Source: Vitis vinifera
Lineage: Eukaryota > Streptophyta > Magnoliopsida > Vitales > Vitaceae
Assembly (NCBI RefSeq): GCF_030704535.1
Contig: NC_081810.1
Coordinates: forward strand, 5,737,501-5,801,500
Reading direction: 5' to 3'
Length of the DNA: 64,000 nucleotides
Below the pieces are notes generated by a model. That model worked only from the letters and a program-made list of their open reading frames with translations, was not told where the DNA came from and did no database searches. Shown here in pieces: positions 59,174-64,000 of this stretch (its first letter is position 1; the number at the start of each line of letters is the position of its first letter). The position numbers and the translations under genes are program-made.

Positions 59174-60000
59174 GGCCAAGCTAGAGGTGTCCATTGGGCT
59201 GTGCCGCCCATTTTGGCCCGTGGCTCGGCATGCCAAAATGCTGGGCCGGACTGGCACAACCCAACACTGTAGTAGGTTGGGTCGGCATGACCCAAAGGAG
59301 AGGGCCATGTTGGGCCTAAAAAAACAGCCTATTGGCTCGATGTGTTGGTCCACCGTGCTGGCTCACTTGACTCTTTTAAATTTCACTTTTTACTTTTTAT
59401 TACATATCAAATGGGGGTAGAAAAGCAAATCAACTATAGTGATACAATTCTCACATTTTTTTCTACTTATTTTTTCATGTAATTTATTGAAATATTGAAT
59501 AAAAGAATTATTTTTTTATATTTCATTTCATTTTATATTCCATTATTTTAAATTTATTTTTATTTTGATAAAAAATAACTAAATTCAAATATAATTTTTT
59601 TTTACTATTTTTAAAAATAAAAAACTAACATTTCTATAAATTTTATAATTATAAACTCGATAAATATAAATGTAAAAATAAAAAGAATAATTATTAGAGG
59701 TGTATAAAAAATAAAAAAATATAATTATTAGAGTTGTTTAAAGTAACAAAAGAAATTTTATTTAATAATGAAAAAAACTTAAGAAAAATGACTTAAAAAA
59801 ATTAAATTAAAATTTTTAACAAAGTGATCGGACCATGGGCCACAACCCTCTGACACGATTAACCTGTAAACTTATGGGCCGTGCCGAGTTACCTTGCATT
59901 GACCGGCCTAACCCGACACAATTTTTAAGTGGGCCGCATTGGCCCGACACGTTGGCCCGTAATGGCCGGGTCAATATCATGGGACACCTCTGGGCCAAGC
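59174..60000. mobile_element. Non-autonomous hAT-like transposon with 8-bp target duplication
   Basis: The 811-bp element (59182-59992) has exact 10-bp inverted ends, AGAGGTGTCC at 59183-59192 and GGACACCTCT at 59982-59991. It is flanked on both sides by GGCCAAGC (59174-59181 and 59993-60000), the 8-bp target duplication expected of hAT elements. The subterminal regions are unusually GC-rich and full of GGCCCG, GGGCC and GGCACG motifs on both sides. The core is AT-rich with no transposase. Short frames in the ends are chance frames. It needs a transposase from elsewhere to move. Confidence 0.88.
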
Positions 60001-60329
60001 TCAAAGCAAGCTCCTTCAAATTAATTATCTACTTGCAACTCTCTGTCTCCTACAATTAGTGAGCTAAATCTTTAATTACTGACACATTAATATTGAATTA
60101 AGGGAAAGTTGTGTTTTCATGGGCCAATATGGTAATAATATTGTTTTTGGAACCTAGGTTTGTGAAAGTAGAAAAACATCTGTTGATGTGGAAACTTATA
60201 TCAGATTCATGCACTCTGAGTCGACTGTATTTTTTCTACCGAAATTGCCCCTCCACGTATCCACGTCAGCAGCCCATCTCAGCACGGGCTGAAACTGAAC
60301 CGGTTGTCTTGTGCAAAATCAAATATTGA

Positions 60330-60660
60330 GCTTCCCACAAAAACACCTTGGGCGACCGACCTTTCATCCTCACTTTCTCTCATTTGGTACCCATTCCTCT
60401 CATCTTTTTGCAGTCCGTCACCAAGGCAAAGCAGAGGTTCCCATAAGAAAACCCTAGCCGATTGACCGTTCTTTCTTCCCTCTCTCTCATTTTGGCACCC
60501 ATTCCTCTCATCTGTCTTCACTCGGTCACCAAGGCGAAGTAGAAAATCCCATAAAAATAGTGTAGCCGAGGGTTCTTTCTTCTCTCTCTCATTTGATACC
60601 CATTCCTCTCATATTTCTTCACTCCGTCACCGAGGCGAAGCAGATTTCAGTTGAGAAGGC
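60330..60660 (+). repeat. Three tandem 100-108-bp units in a probable transposase leader
   Basis: ACCCATTCCTCTCAT recurs at 60389, 60497 and 60598. Each time it is followed by a CTTCACTCCGTCACC-like block and GAGGCGAAGCAG or a variant. GTTCTTTCTT and TCTCTCTCATTTGG precede the later units. The array ends just before a probable splice donor (GAG then GTAAGC, intron from 60701), so it may form the non-coding first exon of the transposase gene downstream. Confidence 0.85.
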
Positions 60661-60701
60661 CTTAATCCGATTTGTCACATCTTAGATTTTCTTTGTCGAG
60701 G

Positions 60702-62123
60702 TAAGCCATTCGTTTCGTATTTTGCATTCGCATTCTTATTCATGAAAATCTACTGTTTGTGTGGGTTTTTTCTGAACTAGGCGTGGCTCAAATGTTGACA
60801 TTTAGGAGTTGGTACTGAAATTTTAAATCTGTTGGTAATGAATCATCATCGTCTTTTTCAAATCTGATTTTGTACTGTTTTATTTGGATTGACAAATTAT
60901 CGCAACTCTGTTGTTTTGATATAAAGTGAAGGCAAGAATATGGGTTGTGAATTGTTTCGTTGAAAAAGACATTTGTTTTGGTTTTGGTTTAGAACTGAGA
61001 AAAACATATTTTGAATTGATTAACGAAAAATGAATTTTTTTTTTCCCAGTGGTGTTTTTGGGTATTGGGAAACAATGCATTTTTAGTGAAACCCATTTAT
61101 TGGATTGTGTTTTTGGATTGAGCTATGCAGTGGATGACCAAAAGGGAACATTTTTTCGGGATGAAGTTTTCATTTTGAGAGCGAAAAAAGTTCTTAAGAA
61201 ATGATGATTTTTAGATGGGAAAGTTGTTCCAAATTACTCAGTTTTTTGGGTTTTTGTGATATTGATGGTTGATGGGTGCTAAAGTTTTTGTTGTGTTTTT
61301 TTGTTTTTGTTTTATATGTATAGTTTCAAATCACGTCCCATTTCTTCAAACATATAGTAACATATGTATGGTTACTATATGTTAATGTTCTTGTTGATTA
61401 GTAATTGATATTGATTTAGAGATCCGTTTTAGAAGATGGTAATAGGAAAGGCTATATAGGAACTATTGGTATCCATGCATTGGTTTAATTCTCTTCATAA
61501 CATAAGTAGAAAATAGGGAATGCTGGTCAGAATGGATGAAATGCATTTTTATCTATATATTGTTTGTTTTGGTGATCAGTTGGTTAACCTTATTATATTG
61601 GTAAGTTAAGCTTATGTACTACCTCATTATTCCTGAATGTACGACCTTAATCGACTGTATGTACTGTATTAGTCAACATCAGGTACTACCTGAGCCAACC
61701 TTGGGTACAAGTTGTGTGACGACTGGAAACTTCATTTTTTAATATTCAAATAATTCATATGTGAATAAAAGTTGTCTTTATTGTTAACCCAATGGGGTTT
61801 AGTTTGTCAAACATAGGACTTACAGGCTGTTTTCAAGTCATGCATAAATTAAATTGTATTCACTTCCACATACAAGCTATCATGACATTATGTGTTTGAC
61901 TACTCTACTCATTTGGTTCCCCGTACCTTTACTTGAGACTGTACCATAGGTACTATCTTAATTAACCTTAGGTCTAACCTTAGTAATCTTTAAGTACTAG
62001 GTTAGATATCCTTAGGTACTACCGTAGTTGGACTTGCACACTACTTGTTTGCATCGGCCAATTAGCATGTTTGAACCTTAATTGTGTGCATAAGCCAATT
62101 AGCATGTTTGAACCTTAAAGTCT
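60702..62123 (+). other. Probable leader intron of the Mutator-like element
   Basis: This T-rich stretch with no coding frame lies between the proposed leader exon and the transposase frame. It contains repeated TTAGGTACTA and ACCTTAG motifs (about 61680-62030). A 37-bp tandem duplication of CCAATTAGCATGTTTGAACC also occurs here, at 62058 and 62095. Confidence 0.45.
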
Positions 62124-62198
62124 ATGGAATCAACATGCATAATTCCTCAATCTTTCGTTGTTGTATTGTTTTTAACAAATCTTTATGTCAATAAGGAA

Positions 62199-64000
62199 AT
62201 GGAAGAGGACATGTTTTGTTACATTCATGAAGGTGGTGAGCTTGTTAAGACTACTGTTGGGTCCGTCGAATATAAAGGAGGTCGGACCAATTGCAGTGTT
62301 GTTAGCAAGAATATCTCACAATCTGAATTCGTTTCAAAAGTATGTGGTGTACTGAACTTGGATTCCAATTCCATTAAATTGGAATTCACAGTCAAGTTTG
62401 ACCCATCATGTCTATTGCCACTGCATAATGATGGCGACATAGTCAATATGTTCAAATTCAACGACATGTTTTGTCATGTCTACATCTCCCAGTGTACTGA
62501 ATGTGGTGATGACTTCATTTGCCCTACTAGGTACCTAATGTCCTTCCACAATAATGTTCCCTTTTGTATAATCGCTTTTCACACTTAGATTGATGGAGGA
62601 TCAAATTCTTTCCTTATGTTTTTTGCAGTGGCCCAACCCCCATTGTTGCTTCAAACTCAGCTCATGTTTCCTCTATTGGCGAACCCCCATTACACATCTC
62701 TAATGAGTCGCCCACAATTCAGTCATTTAGGTTTTCCCAAAGATGTGCTATGACAAATACTGTTCGACTTCAACCAAGCCGGTTCGAACATTCAATTGTA
62801 GGTAATGGACATACCTTCCCAAATGTGTCGGAGTTTCGAGATGCAATCTATTTGATGTCTTTGGCTGGAAAATTTCAATATTCTTACAAAAGGAATAGTC
62901 CAAAACACATGACCGTAGTATGCACAATTGAAGATTGTCCTTGGAAAATCACTACGCGTGCAATAGGGGATTCAAACATTGTTCAAGTACACACATTTCG
63001 AAATGTGCATAACCATTGCTTGGAAGATGTTGTCTTGTCTCAGCCTTTAGTGAGATCCACTTGTGCATCGTTGGTCATTGATGATGTCATTTGATCTACT
63101 CCTGAATACTAACCACGCCAAATTTGTAAGGACTTTGTAAGGCAACATGGCATCCAGTTAACTTACCTACAAGCATGGCAAATGAAGGAGAAGCCTAAGG
63201 AGCGCATTTATGGACAACCCAAAAATTATTACAAATTGTTGACATGGATGTGTGAAAGAATGCTTGCAACAAATCCGGGATCGAGTGTTGAGTTGAGTTA
63301 TTCCGATGACGACCATTTTGAGAAGCTTTTTGTTGCTCATTCAATATCTATCGAAGGGTTTGTAAGGGGGTGTTGACTAATCATTGCAATTGATTCGGCC
63401 CATATGAGTGGGCCTTATGGCAGTGCTCTATTTTCAGCCACCGCTTACGATGCTAATGACTCCATGTTCCCCTTAGCCTTTGGAGTGATGAGCTCGGAAA
63501 ATTATGAAGATTGGTTATGGTTCTTGGAAAAACTGAAGATAGTTGTGGGAAACAAGGAAGTTATTATTATCTCAGATAGACATCCTGCTTTGCTTCGTAG
63601 TGTCCCTGAGGTGTTTGGCATTGAAAACCATGCTTATTGCTACCGTCACCTGAAGGAGAATTTTAGTAGTTTATTGTCCAAACATAACACACGAGGGAAC
63701 AAGGGTAAAGAAAATGCATTGCAATTCCTAGATAGCATTGCGTATGGAAGGTTAGAACATGATTATAACGTTTCCATGTTTGAACTAAAAAAATACAACG
63801 AGGCTTTAGCCACATGGGTTGAAGCAAATGCGCCGCACCATTGGGCCATGTCAAAATTCCCAAAACAAAGATGGGATAAAATGATTACGAACCTTGCCTA
63901 GTCATTTAATGCTTGGTTATGGATTGAAAGACATCACTCTATTTGTAACTTTTTATTGGAGCACATGTCTAAGTTAGCTTCTATGCTTGTGAAGCATCAA
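62199..64000 (+). pseudogene. Mutator-like (MULE) transposase, decayed, continues past the window
   Basis: A DNA-transposon gene. Exon 62199-62530 encodes a PB1-like N-terminal part (MFCYIHEGGELVKTTVGSVE). After a GT-AG intron, exon 2 from 62629 encodes the DNA-binding zinc region (CTIEDCPWKITTRA, with HNHC) and the MULE catalytic core (IAIDSAHMSGPYGSALFSAT, then FPLAFGVMSSENYEDWLWFL, IISDRHPALLRSVPEVF and HAYCYRHLKENF). The two Asp residues of the DDE triad are in IAIDSAHM and IISDRHP. The frame carries stops at 63092, 63110, 63374 and 63899, yet the protein remains readable through all of them, so inactivation is fairly recent. The start could also be an in-frame ATG at 62124. Terminal inverted repeats were not identified, and the 3' end lies outside the window. 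Confidence 0.92.

Noticed and set aside
59101-60059. Several short frames on both strands within the hAT-like element
   Set aside because: They arise from the GGCCCG-rich ends, which are mutually complementary. No transposase motif is present.
62225-62467. Minus-strand frame over the transposase start
   Set aside because: It is an antisense shadow of the MULE N-terminal exon.

Overview
The window is nuclear DNA of a flowering plant, most probably a woody eudicot close to grapevine (Vitis). The evidence is multi-exon genes with GT-AG (and two GC-AG) introns, a nuclear tRNA-Lys, plant-only families (FPF1, cytoplasmic receptor-like kinases, cucumisin-type subtilase, plant MBD proteins), and very AT-rich spacers full of small inverted-repeat transposons. 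The species is an inference; no database search was possible.

Layout: (a) 1-10 kb holds a non-coding stretch with a LINE insertion bounded by a 14-bp target duplication. It is followed by a tandem family of methyl-CpG-binding-domain (MBD) genes: one copy whose last two exons are intact, one with a probable frame break in its last exon, and a first-exon relic. (b) 12.2-19.1 kb is a complete nine-exon cytosolic triosephosphate isomerase gene (254 aa). (c) 24.9-28.4 kb is a complete six-exon RLCK-VII kinase of the APK1/PBL9-10-11 type (442 aa), with a clear TATA box and CT-rich leader. It is followed convergently at 30.4-33.7 kb by a second RLCK-VII kinase of the PBL19/PCRK1 type (443 aa, minus strand). 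(d) 33.8-46.4 kb is gene-poor and AT-rich; its most striking content is a 146-bp satellite array at 42.06-43.15 kb. (e) 46.4-46.7 kb is a single-exon FPF1-like gene; 48.5 kb is tRNA-Lys(TTT). (f) 51.7-54.8 kb is a complete nine-exon cucumisin-like subtilase (740 aa, minus strand). (g) 55-60 kb is a cluster of small transposons, including an 811-bp hAT-like element with an exact 8-bp target duplication. (h) 60.3-64 kb is a decayed Mutator-like transposase running off the window.

The genes do not form an operon or an evident pathway: glycolysis (TPI), plasma-membrane immune or developmental signalling (two kinases), methyl-DNA reading (MBD), flowering or growth promotion (FPF1) and secreted proteolysis (subtilase) are ordinary plant neighbours. 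I found no convincing new molecular system. The best leads are the decaying MBD array, the 146-bp satellite with similar (ATT)n flanks, an exact three-fold 18-residue repeat in the APK1-type kinase tail, and two GC-AG introns in otherwise intact genes.
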